Positions 1 through 7,969 of a stretch of 64,000 nucleotides of DNA are shown piece by piece; the stretch's first letter is position 1; every line of letters begins with the position of its first letter. Under the pieces are notes generated by a model that was given only the letters and a program-made list of their open reading frames with translations, did no database searches and had not been told where the DNA came from. Origin of the DNA: Actinopolyspora mzabensis (GTDB lineage: Bacteria; Actinomycetota; Actinomycetes; Mycobacteriales; Pseudonocardiaceae). Location: positions 197,709 to 261,708 of the forward strand of contig NZ_FNFM01000009.1 in assembly GCF_900101095.1 (NCBI RefSeq), given 5' to 3'. The position numbers and the translations under genes were made by a program.

Positions 1-57
1 ACCGCATCGGCAAAGTATTGCGGTAACACGGAATCAATCTTGTTGGGAGGTATCGCC

Positions 58-282
58 GTGCCAACCAGTTATGAGGTGCGTTATCCGGGTGTTCGGGTGC
101 GGTGTGGTGACGAGTCGGGGTGGTCGTCGTCGTTGCTGGTGTGGATCTCGCGGTGGACGCCGGAGGTGATTCGGATCGAGACGCCGACGGTGTTCCACCG
201 GACGGTGTGGACAGTGAACCAAGCTTCCCACCTGCGGGATGTGCTGACTGCGGCGATTCAGACTGGGGGTGAGCGGTCGTGA
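58..282 (+). CDS. small hypothetical protein
   Basis: A 74-residue protein of unknown function. I chose the GTG at 58 over the ATG at 40 because a GGGAGG ribosome-binding site sits at 45-50, 7 nt before it, whereas the ATG precedes that site. The product is rich in Trp, Val and Arg, with no signal peptide or membrane segment. Its stop overlaps the next start (GTGA), so it is translationally coupled to the two following genes in a three-gene operon probably entering from the left. Such chains of tiny coupled genes are common in actinobacterial integrative elements, but nothing here proves that origin. Confidence 0.6.
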   Translation: MPTSYEVRYPGVRVRCGDESGWSSSLLVWISRWTPEVIRIETPTVFHRTVWTVNQASHLRDVLTAAIQTGGERS

Positions 283-530
283 CCAGTTATGCGGGCAGGT
301 TGGGCATGTGGCTGGCCCACGAGCAGTGGAAGCTGGAACAGGCTTCCTACGACATCCCGGCGCGGCAGGCCACCCCGAGGCAGTGCGCCGAACTCGCCGG
401 GGTGCTGCAGCGATTGTCGGATGAGCTGCGTGACTACGCCGCCGGACTGGCCTTCGGCGGCGGAAACCCGCCGGAATCGGGGTCGATCGACCCGCCGGAC
501 GAGTTCCGCAGGCGGGGTGATGCGGAGTGA
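279..530 (+). CDS. small hypothetical protein
   Basis: An 83-residue protein starting at a GTG that overlaps the previous stop by 4 nt, and itself overlapping the following gene by 4 nt. The middle reads as an amphipathic helix (about residues 30-60, RQCAELAGVLQRLSDELRDY), so a small helical or coiled-coil cytoplasmic protein is likely. No family is recognised. The overlaps on both sides are the main evidence that it is a real gene: this frame stays open exactly from one overlap to the next. Confidence 0.55.
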   Translation: MTSYAGRLGMWLAHEQWKLEQASYDIPARQATPRQCAELAGVLQRLSDELRDYAAGLAFGGGNPPESGSIDPPDEFRRRGDAE

Positions 531-955
531 GCACCCATCCGGCGATGCTGCTTTCCACCGCCGTGGTGCTGGCCGCCACCGCGATCGTGCTGGGCGGCTG
601 GGGCAACCGGGTCAGCTACCGGCCCCGCCATGCCGGTGGCAGCGGCCCGGCCGCCAGGCGCCTGGCCGCACTCCGACTGGAGTCGTATTTCCGCGACGAA
701 CGCCCCACCACCGAGCTGATCGGCTGGCCGCTGTGCGACCCGGACGAGCATCCGCACCTGTTCCGCCTTGACCCACCGGCCCCCGTGGCACCGTCTTTGG
801 AACCGGCACCGGCAGCGCCGCATCATCTCGCCAGCCCGACCACCGTGAATACCGCTCCCGCCATTTCCGCAGCCTCCCCTGAATCCGCATCGGCATCGGA
901 ACACTCCGAGCTGGCACTCATGCGCCGCGTTCTCGACGGGTTGCACCGCCTCTAG
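527..955 (+). CDS. hypothetical membrane-anchored protein
   Basis: A 142-residue protein starting at GTG 527 (GTGA overlap with the preceding gene). Residues about 7-26 (MLLSTAVVLAATAIVLGGW) form one hydrophobic segment, followed by a basic stretch and a cytosolic-looking domain with RLAALRLESYFRDERPTTELIGWPLCDPDEHPHLFRL. The C-terminal half is Pro/Ala-rich low complexity and ends in a short helix. It looks like a single-pass membrane protein. It is the last gene of the coupled trio, and a 370-bp gap separates it from the CRISPR repeats. Function unknown. Confidence 0.55.
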   Translation: MSTHPAMLLSTAVVLAATAIVLGGWGNRVSYRPRHAGGSGPAARRLAALRLESYFRDERPTTELIGWPLCDPDEHPHLFRLDPPAPVAPSLEPAPAAPHHLASPTTVNTAPAISAASPESASASEHSELALMRRVLDGLHRL

Positions 956-1325
956 ACACCTCAGCACCATTCTGATCTTCCGTCCCCCGCAGTCCACTCC
1001 CCGTGAAGACCGGCCCGGAACCGTGCACTCGGCCAACCCCCGACAACCGCCGAGACACACCCCGGGCCATCGGTGGCGGGGCGACAATTTCCCACGAAAT
1101 GTACGCACCGCCACCACCAAACCCCGCCCGGCCGGGCCTCCCTCCCCGCTCCCACCTGGCCGGGCGGGGACCCCCACACAGCAGACAACAATGGTGGGAA
1201 CCGCTACCGAACTCATCGCCAATCCAGCCTCCGGAGTGGCTCGCCCGAAGCTGTGGTGTCCGAAAAGGAGTAACCACGTGGTTCTCACAACGCCTTCACA
1301 CCGCTAGAATCCCAGCGCAGTGAGT
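956..1325. other. intergenic region; possible CRISPR leader
   Basis: No convincing gene. It holds a degenerate copy of the short palindrome family at about 1083-1104 (ATTTC-CCAC-GAAAT). The last 100 bp before 1326 are the expected leader side of the array, judged from the orientation of the repeats, but they are not strikingly AT-rich. Confidence 0.4.
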
Positions 1326-1475
1326 GTAGGCCCCGCGCACGCGGGGATAGACCGACGAAGGCCGACTTTCCGGTTCCCGGTCCTGCGTAGGCCCCGCGCA
1401 CGCGGGGATAGACCCTTGCCGTTGTGGGGGTTGAGGTGGCTCATGATGTAGGCCCCACGCACGCGGGGACGTGCT
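1326..1475 (+). CRISPR. short type I-E-like CRISPR array, three repeats
   Basis: Repeats of 28 bp start at 1326, 1387 and 1448 (period 61), separated by two 33-bp unrelated spacers at 1354-1386 and 1415-1447. The first two repeats are identical, begin GTAGGCCCC and contain CCCCGCGCACGCGGGG, closely matching the E. coli type I-E repeat layout. The third has one internal change (CCACGC) and a diverged last third, as expected for the leader-distal repeat, so transcription runs on the plus strand. No cas genes lie in the window, so this is an isolated mini-array or the tail of a dismantled locus. Confidence 0.9.
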
Positions 1476-1500
1476 GCGGACTTACGCAGTGATCGGCGCG

Positions 1501-1540
1501 CGGGTAGTGCTCATTCCCATGGAACAGCGAGCGCTACCCG
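1501..1540. terminator. hairpin downstream of the CRISPR array
   Basis: Arms of 12 bp (1501-1512 and 1529-1540, CGGGTAGTGCTC against GAGCGCTACCCG, one mismatch) enclose a 16-nt loop. There is no T-tract. It may end array transcription or act bidirectionally with hisN. The rest of 1476-1675 shows no gene. Confidence 0.4.
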
Positions 1541-1675
1541 GCGATGCCTCGCTGCTCCAGTGCGCCGCTCGCGCACTGCGCATCCAGCATCCCCGGCGCA
1601 CCCAGCGCGGCACCGCCGCCGATCAGCTGCCCGTAACCCCGCCCGGCAAGCCACCCCCGGAAACCAATCGGCCCC

Positions 1676-2458
1676 TCAGCCGTCAAGCGCGCGCAGCGCG
1701 GCCCGGTGCAGTGCGCCGTTGGAACTCAGCGCGTTGCCGCCGTCGAAGCGCGGCTCGCCGGACAGGTCGGTGAAGCCGCCCCCGGCCTCCTCGACGATCA
1801 CCTGTGCCGCCGCGAGGTCCCAGGGGTTGCCCAGCGGCTCGGCCGCCAGATCTATCACTCCCTCGGCCACCAGGCAGTGGTGCCAGAAGTCCCCGAACGC
1901 GCGGCTCTCCCAGCAGCTGTCCACCAGCCGCAGGTAGTCCGCGCGCCGCTCCAGCTCGCTCCAGCTGCCCAGATTCGTGGTGGAGACGTAGGCATCGCCC
2001 AGCTCGGCCACCCCGGACACCGAGATCCGCTCCGCCTCACCCTCGACACCGACCCGCCGATAAGAACCCTCACCAGCTGTTGCCCACCAGCGCCGCCCCA
2101 ACGCCGGAGCGCTGATCACACCGACCACCGGCGAGCCGTTCTCGACCAGCGCCAGCAGCGTCGCCCACGCGGGCACCCCGCGCAGGAAGTTCTTGGTCCC
2201 GTCGATCGGGTCGATGATCCAGCTGCGCCCGGCCGTGGCACTTCCGCCGCGCTCCTCGCCCACCACCACGTCGTCCGGGCGGTGCTCGGCCAGCTCCGCG
2301 CGCACCGCGTCCTCCACGGCCACGTCCGCGTCGGTCACCGGAGTCCGGTCGGGCTTGCTGGTGGTCCGCAGGTCGGCCGCCTGGAACCGGGCGGTGGTGA
2401 TCTCGTCGGCACGGTCGGCCAGCCGCTGCGCCAGCTCGTGATCGGTAACTGCGCTCAC
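1676..2458 (-). CDS. hisN: histidinol-phosphatase, inositol monophosphatase family
   Basis: Predicted to hydrolyse L-histidinol phosphate in histidine synthesis, in the Mg-dependent inositol-monophosphatase fold used by actinobacteria. At 260 aa it has the usual length. Visible motifs are the metal-binding GEERGG (E68, E69), the signature WIIDPIDGTKNF (D83, D86) and the C-terminal WDLAAAQVIVEEAGG that carries the last metal ligand. It resembles the M. tuberculosis HisN (Rv3137) type; a general inositol-phosphate phosphatase cannot be excluded from motifs alone. It starts at GTG 2458 with TAGGCT six bases upstream, so it is probably leaderless, and it diverges from the response regulator gene. 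Confidence 0.88.
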   Translation of the reverse strand: MSAVTDHELAQRLADRADEITTARFQAADLRTTSKPDRTPVTDADVAVEDAVRAELAEHRPDDVVVGEERGGSATAGRSWIIDPIDGTKNFLRGVPAWATLLALVENGSPVVGVISAPALGRRWWATAGEGSYRRVGVEGEAERISVSGVAELGDAYVSTTNLGSWSELERRADYLRLVDSCWESRAFGDFWHHCLVAEGVIDLAAEPLGNPWDLAAAQVIVEEAGGGFTDLSGEPRFDGGNALSSNGALHRAALRALDG

Positions 2459-2470
2459 GCCCGCAGCCTA
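2459..2470 (-). promoter_or_regulatory. -10 box of leaderless hisN promoter
   Basis: On the minus strand TAGGCT (2470-2465) is followed by six bases and then the GTG at 2458, placing the transcription start at or next to the start codon. No ribosome-binding site is present. Confidence 0.6.
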
Positions 2471-2623
2471 TAGACCACTGCCGCCGCGACCGCCCGGCGG
2501 TGCCCACCGGCTGCTCCGACCAGCGGAGCGCCGAGTCCCGCGAAATCGCCGCGCCCGTGAGGGGAACACCCCGCGCTCGGTGCACGCGCGGCGACACACC
2601 GGCTCGGGGGCTCCGAGTGCAAC

Positions 2624-2636
2624 TAGGCTGGGACCC
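2624..2636 (+). promoter_or_regulatory. -10 box of leaderless response-regulator promoter
   Basis: TAGGCT at 2624-2629 is followed by seven bases and GTG 2637, the same spacing as at several other genes in the window. Confidence 0.55.
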
Positions 2637-3311
2637 GTGAGCGTAGTGCTGCTGGCCGAGGATGACCCAGCCATCGCGATGCCACTGTCCAGGGCGCTGC
2701 AGCGGGAAGGCTACTCGGTGCGGGTGCTGGAGGACGGCAACGCGACGTTGCGGGAGACCTGCGCGGGAGGTGTCGACCTACTGGTACTCGATCTCGGGCT
2801 TCCCGGGATGGACGGGCTCGAGGTGTGTCGCAGGCTCCGCGCCCGCGGCAGGGGAACACCGGTGCTCATGCTCACCGCGCGCACCGACGAGGTGGACTTC
2901 GTCGTGGGGCTGGACGCGGGCGCCGACGACTACGTGGCCAAGCCGTTCCGGTTGGCCGAGCTGATGGCGCGCATCCGCGCGCTGCTGCGGCGCAACTCGC
3001 CCGAGACGCTGGAGGCCGGTGGCGTCCGGCTGGAACTCACCGCCCGGCGGGTGCTGGTCGACGACGAGGAGGTGCAGCTGGCCAACAAGGAGTTCGAGCT
3101 GTTACGCGTGCTCATGTGGCACGCGGGGGAAGTGGTCACGCGCGAGGAGATCCTGGAGCAGGTCTGGCCCGAACCCAGCCGCAAGGGCAGCAAGACGCTG
3201 GACATGCACATCTCCTGGCTGCGCCGCAAGCTCGGCGACGGCCACTACCGGGCCGCCGAGCAGCGGATCGCCACCGTGCGCGGCGTCGGTTTCCGGTTCA
3301 ACACCGACTGA
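2637..3311 (+). CDS. OmpR-family two-component response regulator
   Basis: A 224-aa DNA-binding response regulator. The receiver domain (about 1-115) has the acidic pocket E8-D9-D10, phospho-acceptor D52 (LVLDLGLPGMDG), and K102 in DDYVAKPF. A winged-helix output domain (about 125-222) ends in TVRGVGFRFNTD, typical of OmpR/PhoB proteins. I chose GTG 2637, directly upstream of VVLLAEDD, over the upstream in-frame ATG at 2580, because TAGGCT lies seven bases before it. The histidine kinase gene 123 bp downstream is its evident partner. The signal it answers to cannot be read from the sequence. Confidence 0.93.
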   Translation: MSVVLLAEDDPAIAMPLSRALQREGYSVRVLEDGNATLRETCAGGVDLLVLDLGLPGMDGLEVCRRLRARGRGTPVLMLTARTDEVDFVVGLDAGADDYVAKPFRLAELMARIRALLRRNSPETLEAGGVRLELTARRVLVDDEEVQLANKEFELLRVLMWHAGEVVTREEILEQVWPEPSRKGSKTLDMHISWLRRKLGDGHYRAAEQRIATVRGVGFRFNTD

Positions 3312-3434
3312 GCCCGCGAACAATCTGATCCCGCGAACAACCGGGGAACCGGACGTCCCGCGTCGCCAGCCCCGTGGCCTCGGCTGGTTCCGGCGCGGAA
3401 TCACCCCGACAACCCGATCGGAAAAGCCCAACCA

Positions 3435-4703
3435 ATGCGTAAACGACTGCTGCAGGCGACCCTGCTGGCCGTCGCCGTCACCGCGTTCGTGCTCGGTATC
3501 CCGCTCGTGGTCAGCGCGCTGAAGCTGGTCGAGGACATCACGCGCGGGGACCTGTCCGGCAGGGCGCAGCAGATCGCCACCCGCCTCGACGAGCAGGTCG
3601 CCGCAGGTGAACCGATCGAGCTGTCCAACGTCCGGCTGGTGGTGCCCGACGACGCCAGGCTGACCGTCCGGATCAGCGACCGCACCTACACGTACGGCAC
3701 GGACCCCGGCGAGGACCCGCTGGTCGAGACGGTGTCCATGGTGCAGAGCGGCACCGTGCGGTTGGCGGTGCCCAGCTCCCCGGTGCGCACCCAGCAGATC
3801 CAGGTCGCGGGCGGGATCTCGCTGTTGGCGGTGCTGTCGGCGGCCACCGGGGGTTTCGTCGCCATCGTCACGGCGCGCAGGCTCGCCGACCCGCTGCGCC
3901 ACGTGGCCGACCGGGCCACCCGGCTCGGCGCGGGGGACTTCCGGCCCGACCTCAAGCGGCACGGCGTGCCCGAGCTCGACCGGGTCGCCGATGCGCTCGA
4001 CGCCTCCGGAGCAGCGCTCTCGCAGCTCATGCAGCGGGAACGCGAGCTGGTCGGCGACGTCTCCCACCAGTTGCGCAGCAGGCTAACCGCGCTGCAGCTG
4101 CGGCTGGAGGCGCTGGCCGAGACCGAGGACGAGGAGACCGCCGAGGAGGCGGGCGCCGCGCTGGAGCAGGCCGAACGACTCTCCGGGGTGCTGGACGACC
4201 TGCTCGCCGCCGCCACCGCAGCCCGGGCGCGCGACGCCGAACCGCTCGACGTCTCCGCCGAGCTCTCCGGGGTGGCCGAGGAGTGGCGCGAGCAGTTCCG
4301 CTCCCAGGGGCGCACCCTGCGGCAGCGGATCGAGAAGGGCCTGCTGGCCAGGGCCACCCCGGCGCGGCTGCGCGAGGCGCTGGGGGTGCTGCTGGACAAC
4401 GCGCTGCGGCACGGCGAGGGAACCGTCACGCTGTCCGCCAAGTACGGCAGCGGCACCGTGCTGGTGCAGGTGGCCGACAGCGGCGGCGGGGTTCCCGAGG
4501 AGTTGGCGCCGCACGTGTTCACCCGAGGTTTCTCCGGCGGCGGTTCCACCGGGGTCGGTCTGGCGCTGGCCCGCGCGCTCGTCGAGGCCGACAGCGGTCG
4601 GCTGGAGCTGAGCCGCCCGGCCACCTTCGAGATCTACCTGCCGGTGGCCCGGGCCGACGACGTGCTCGGGGTTCCCTGGAAGACCGACTCCACCCCGCGT
4701 TGA
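3435..4703 (+). CDS. two-component sensor histidine kinase
   Basis: A 422-aa membrane sensor kinase. There is an N-terminal membrane segment (about 6-28), an extracytoplasmic region of roughly 90 residues, and a second membrane segment near 120-145 (ISLLAVLSAATGGFVAIVTA). A HAMP-like linker follows (ADPLRHVADRATRLGAGDF), then a HisKA domain with phospho-acceptor H211 in GDVSHQLRSRLT. The HATPase domain shows the N box (LLDNALRHGE), DSGGGVP, and a terminal GGGSTGVGLALARAL. It lies downstream of the response regulator on the same strand, forming one system. The short sensor domain could detect an envelope signal, but that is inference. Confidence 0.93.
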   Translation: MRKRLLQATLLAVAVTAFVLGIPLVVSALKLVEDITRGDLSGRAQQIATRLDEQVAAGEPIELSNVRLVVPDDARLTVRISDRTYTYGTDPGEDPLVETVSMVQSGTVRLAVPSSPVRTQQIQVAGGISLLAVLSAATGGFVAIVTARRLADPLRHVADRATRLGAGDFRPDLKRHGVPELDRVADALDASGAALSQLMQRERELVGDVSHQLRSRLTALQLRLEALAETEDEETAEEAGAALEQAERLSGVLDDLLAAATAARARDAEPLDVSAELSGVAEEWREQFRSQGRTLRQRIEKGLLARATPARLREALGVLLDNALRHGEGTVTLSAKYGSGTVLVQVADSGGGVPEELAPHVFTRGFSGGGSTGVGLALARALVEADSGRLELSRPATFEIYLPVARADDVLGVPWKTDSTPR

Positions 4704-4704
4704 C

Positions 4705-4726
4705 GTCGGCCCCCGCGGGCGCCGAC
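4705..4726 (+). terminator. GC hairpin after the histidine kinase gene
   Basis: Arms GTCGGC (4705-4710) and GCCGAC (4721-4726) with additional C-G pairing inside, two bases past the stop codon and without a T-tract. It is a likely terminator of the two-component operon. Confidence 0.45.
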
Positions 4727-5097
4727 GGCTCGGGCGGTGACAGCTCGGACAGTGACCGCTCCGGCGGCAGCCAGCCGGGCGGCGACCGGCTCATCCGGGC
4801 GGGTTCCGCCGGAGTTGCCGAAGGGCCTGGCGCGGGCCGGGACCGGGGCCGCGTCGTGGCGGGGCTTCGCAGCACCAGGACCTCGCAGCACCGGGAACTC
4901 GTCGTGCGACGCCGGGGCTGCCGTGCCGGCGCTGCCGGTGAGCGGCAGCCCGCGCCACGAGCTCTCCTCTCGTTCGGCCGGAGGGAGATCGTCCCGCCTC
5001 CGGCCTCGCCGCGCGCCGAGAACCCCCACTCGACGGCGGTCCGGGTGTAATCACGCTGTCACATGCTGTTGACCTTCCGTGTGAGGGCGGTTACTTT
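4727..5097. other. intergenic region without a supported gene
   Basis: GC-rich sequence with open frames of repetitive composition but no ribosome-binding site or recognisable product. The 12-mer GGGTGTAATCAC at 5043-5054 recurs upstream of whiB2 (50797-50808). Confidence 0.5.
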
Positions 5098-5124
5098 TTC
5101 GGAATACCGAACTTGGTTCGGTAT
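5098..5124 (+). promoter_or_regulatory. palindromic operator and promoter of the arabinofuranosidase gene
   Basis: A perfect inverted repeat with 9-bp arms (ATACCGAAC at 5104-5112, GTTCGGTAT at 5116-5124) and a TTG centre. An extra TTCGG half-site at 5098-5102 pairs with the CCGAA at 5107-5111. The right arm merges into GGTATATC, a plausible -10 box, so a bound repressor would block transcription. It lies about 50 bp upstream of the GH51 start. The likely ligand-responsive repressor (LacI-, GntR- or TetR-type) is not encoded in the window. Confidence 0.7.
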
Positions 5125-5172
5125 ATCAGACAACGAGGATCTCGGTCATCCGAAACCGGACTTGGAGCCCGC

Positions 5173-7716
5173 ATGTCCCGATTACACTCGGCGGTCGGCC
5201 TGGCCACAGCCGTACTGCTGGGCGGCGCGCTGCTGCCATCGGCTCTCGCGGACACCGCCGAAAGCTCACCGATCGACTACTCGCTGCAGGTGGATGCGGC
5301 GGGAGAGACCAAGTCGATCCCCGACACCATGCACGGAGTCTTCTTCGAGGACATCAACGACGCCGCCGACGGCGGCATCTACGCGGAGCTGGTGCGCAAC
5401 CGTTCCTTCGAGTACGACACCGTGGACAACCCCTCCTACACCCCGATGACCGGCTGGAGCACCACCTCGGTCGGCGGCGCCGAAGGCTCCGCCGAGGTGG
5501 TCGACGACGCCCAGCGGCTCAACGAGAACAACCGCCGCTACCTGCGCCTGCGACCGAACGCCCGAGGTCGCGCCGCCTACGGGGTCACCAACGCCGGATA
5601 CCACTCCGGAATGTCGCTGGAACGAGGCGAGAAGTACGACTTCTCGATCTGGGCCCGCAGCGACCGACCCGGCGGAACCCCGCTGACCGTGACCGCCACC
5701 GACGGTTCCGGCTCACCGGTCGGCCGCACCATGCGGCTCCGGGTCCGGGGTGATCAGTGGACCGAGTACAGCGGGACCTTCGTCGCGAACGACAACACCA
5801 ACACCGGTGGGCTGCGCGTGCTCGGACACGGTTCGGGAACCGTGCGGCTGGACATGGTCTCGCTCTTCCCCCGCGACACGTTCAAGGGCGAACCCAACGG
5901 GCTGCGCGAGGACCTCGCCAGCAAGATCGAAGCGCTCAACCCCGGCTTCGTGCGGTTCCCCGGCGGATGCCTGGTCAACACCGGCAGCCACGAGTCCTAC
6001 CAGGCCCCCGACTGGGAACGTCGCCGCTCCTACCAGTGGAAGGACACCGTCGGGCCGGTCGAACAACGCCCCACCAACGCCAACTTCTGGGGCTACAACC
6101 AGTCCTACGGCCTCGGGTTCTACGAGTACTTCCGGTTCGCCGAGAACATCGGCGCGATGCCGCTGCCGGTGGTGCCCGCCCTGGTGACCGGCTGCGGTGA
6201 GGACGAGGCCACCCACGATCCGCAGCTGTTGCGGCGCCACATCCAGGACACCCTCGACCTGATCCAGTTCGCCAACGGGTCGGTCGACACCGAGTGGGGC
6301 GGCAAGCGAGCCGCCATGGGCCACCCCGAACCCTTCGGGCTCACGCACCTGGCCGTGGGCAACGAGGAGAACCTCCCCGAGGACTTCTACGAGCACTTCG
6401 AGAAGTTCCGCGACGCCATCGAGCAGCGCTACCCCGGGATCACCGTGGTCGCCAACTCGGGCCCCGACGACAGCGGAGCCACCTTCGAACGTGCTTGGGA
6501 GCTCGCCCGCGAGCAGAACGCGGCGATGGTTGACGAGCACTACTACAACAACCCGCGGTGGTTCCTGGCGAACAACCGGCGCTACGACTCCTACGACCGC
6601 TCGGGACCGAAGGTCTCGTTGACCGAGTACGCCTCGGAGGGCAACAGGTTCTACAACGCGCTGGTCGAGGCGTCCTTCATGACCGGGCTGGAACGCAACG
6701 CCGACGTGGTGCGGATGAGCTCCTACGCCCCGCTGCTGGCCCACGAGGACGATCCGCAGTGGACTCCGGACATGATCTGGTTCGACAACCACCGGTCGTG
6801 GGGCTCGGCGAGCTACGAGGCCCAGAAGCTGTTCGGCAACAACGTCGGTGACCAGGTGGTGCCCAGCGAGGCCTCCTCGACGCCGGTCGAGGAGAAACCG
6901 ATCAGCGGTGCGGTGGGGCTGTCCACCTGGAACACCAGCGCCGCCTACGACGACGTGCGGGTGACCTCCGCCGACGGCGAGACCCTGCTGGCCGACGACT
7001 TCTCCGGCGACGCCTCGAAGTGGAGCGGGCTCACCGGCACCGGCGACTGGTCGATCGAGAACGGTGCCTACGTGCAGTCGGACGCCTCGGTGCAGAACAC
7101 CATGGTCACGGCGGGTGACGAGAGCTGGAGCGACTACGACCTGAACCTGACCGCCACCAAGCGCGCGGGCAGCGAAGGGTTCCTCGTCGCCTTCGGCGTC
7201 AAGGGCACCGGCGACTACTACTGGTGGAACCTGGGCGGCTGGAACAACACCCGCTCGGCGGTGCAGCGAACCACCGCGGGCAGCTCGCAGACCGTGCTGT
7301 CCAAGGACACCACCATCGAGACCGGCCGGGAGTACGACATCCGGGTCGAGGTCCGGGGCCGGCAGGTGACGCTGTTCCTCGACGACGAGAAGTGGGGCAG
7401 CTTCACCGACGAGCAGAACGCCGAACCGTTCCGCCAAGTGGTCACCAGGGACGAGGAGACCGGTGAGCTGATCGTCAAGGTCGTCAACGCCCAGAACAAC
7501 CGGGCACGTACCCAGCTGGACATCACCGGTGCCTCGCGGCTGGCGAACACGGCGCGGCTGACCACGCTGCAGGGCGACCCCCAGGCGGTCAACACCGCCG
7601 AGTCGCGACCGATCAAACCCGAGAAGTCGGTGGTCCGGGGCGTGGACGAGAACTTCAGCCACACCTTCCCGCCCAACTCGATCACCGTCATGCGGATCAA
7701 GACCCAAGGCAACTGA
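5173..7716 (+). CDS. secreted GH51 alpha-L-arabinofuranosidase with carbohydrate-binding modules
   Basis: Predicted to remove terminal alpha-L-arabinofuranosyl groups from arabinan or arabinoxylan outside the cell. The 847-aa product has a Sec signal peptide (about 1-26, LLPSALA before DTAES) and a start of the retaining glycosidase domain (HGVFFEDINDAADGGIYAELVRNRSFE). A CBM4/9-like jelly roll is inserted at about 85-230. Catalytic candidates are acid/base E398 in AVGNEEN and nucleophile E485 in VSLTEYASEG. A concanavalin-like module (about 590-740) is inserted before the C-terminal beta domain. The ATG at 5173 precedes the signal peptide; an upstream in-frame start would lie inside the operator. 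The GH43 gene follows on the same strand. Confidence 0.9.
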   Translation: MSRLHSAVGLATAVLLGGALLPSALADTAESSPIDYSLQVDAAGETKSIPDTMHGVFFEDINDAADGGIYAELVRNRSFEYDTVDNPSYTPMTGWSTTSVGGAEGSAEVVDDAQRLNENNRRYLRLRPNARGRAAYGVTNAGYHSGMSLERGEKYDFSIWARSDRPGGTPLTVTATDGSGSPVGRTMRLRVRGDQWTEYSGTFVANDNTNTGGLRVLGHGSGTVRLDMVSLFPRDTFKGEPNGLREDLASKIEALNPGFVRFPGGCLVNTGSHESYQAPDWERRRSYQWKDTVGPVEQRPTNANFWGYNQSYGLGFYEYFRFAENIGAMPLPVVPALVTGCGEDEATHDPQLLRRHIQDTLDLIQFANGSVDTEWGGKRAAMGHPEPFGLTHLAVGNEENLPEDFYEHFEKFRDAIEQRYPGITVVANSGPDDSGATFERAWELAREQNAAMVDEHYYNNPRWFLANNRRYDSYDRSGPKVSLTEYASEGNRFYNALVEASFMTGLERNADVVRMSSYAPLLAHEDDPQWTPDMIWFDNHRSWGSASYEAQKLFGNNVGDQVVPSEASSTPVEEKPISGAVGLSTWNTSAAYDDVRVTSADGETLLADDFSGDASKWSGLTGTGDWSIENGAYVQSDASVQNTMVTAGDESWSDYDLNLTATKRAGSEGFLVAFGVKGTGDYYWWNLGGWNNTRSAVQRTTAGSSQTVLSKDTTIETGREYDIRVEVRGRQVTLFLDDEKWGSFTDEQNAEPFRQVVTRDEETGELIVKVVNAQNNRARTQLDITGASRLANTARLTTLQGDPQAVNTAESRPIKPEKSVVRGVDENFSHTFPPNSITVMRIKTQGN

Positions 7717-7753
7717 TTACGAGGTTTCCGCTCGGCTCGTCCGTGGGCTCGGG

Positions 7754-7858
7754 TGGCGGAACCTCTCGCACGGCTCTCGCTCCGGGAGGCCCGACATCGG
7801 GTAGTTACTACACAACGTCGGGCCTTCCTCACGAGAGCCGCACGGGAGAACCCGCGGT
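7754..7858 (+). repeat. nested-hairpin intergenic repeat, family A copy 1
   Basis: About 105 bp. Outer arms (CTCGCACGGCTCTCGC against GAGAGCCGCACGGGAG) surround an inner stem (GGCCCGAC against GTCGGGCC) and a GTAGTTACTAC apex. The borders are GGCGGAACCTC and GAGAACCCGCGG. Related copies are near 15676, 40456, 51405, 55382 and 62880. Confidence 0.85.
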
Positions 7859-7969
7859 CAGTTGAGCCGCGTACGTGGTCGTTTCGGCGCTCCGAGCGCC
7901 GAAAGCACTGCGCCCGCCGAGCGAGCACCGCGAAAAGAGCGCGCGGGAAACTTCGATGAGGAGTACGAC

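Noticed and set aside
5713-7707. Long minus-strand open frame opposite the GH51 gene
   Set aside because: It mirrors the codon bias of the GH51 coding strand, lacks a ribosome-binding site, and gives a His/Val-rich product with no recognisable domain.
7754-7858. Insertion-sequence end for family A
   Set aside because: No transposase gene and no target-site duplication could be identified at the copies; left as a repeat of unknown nature.
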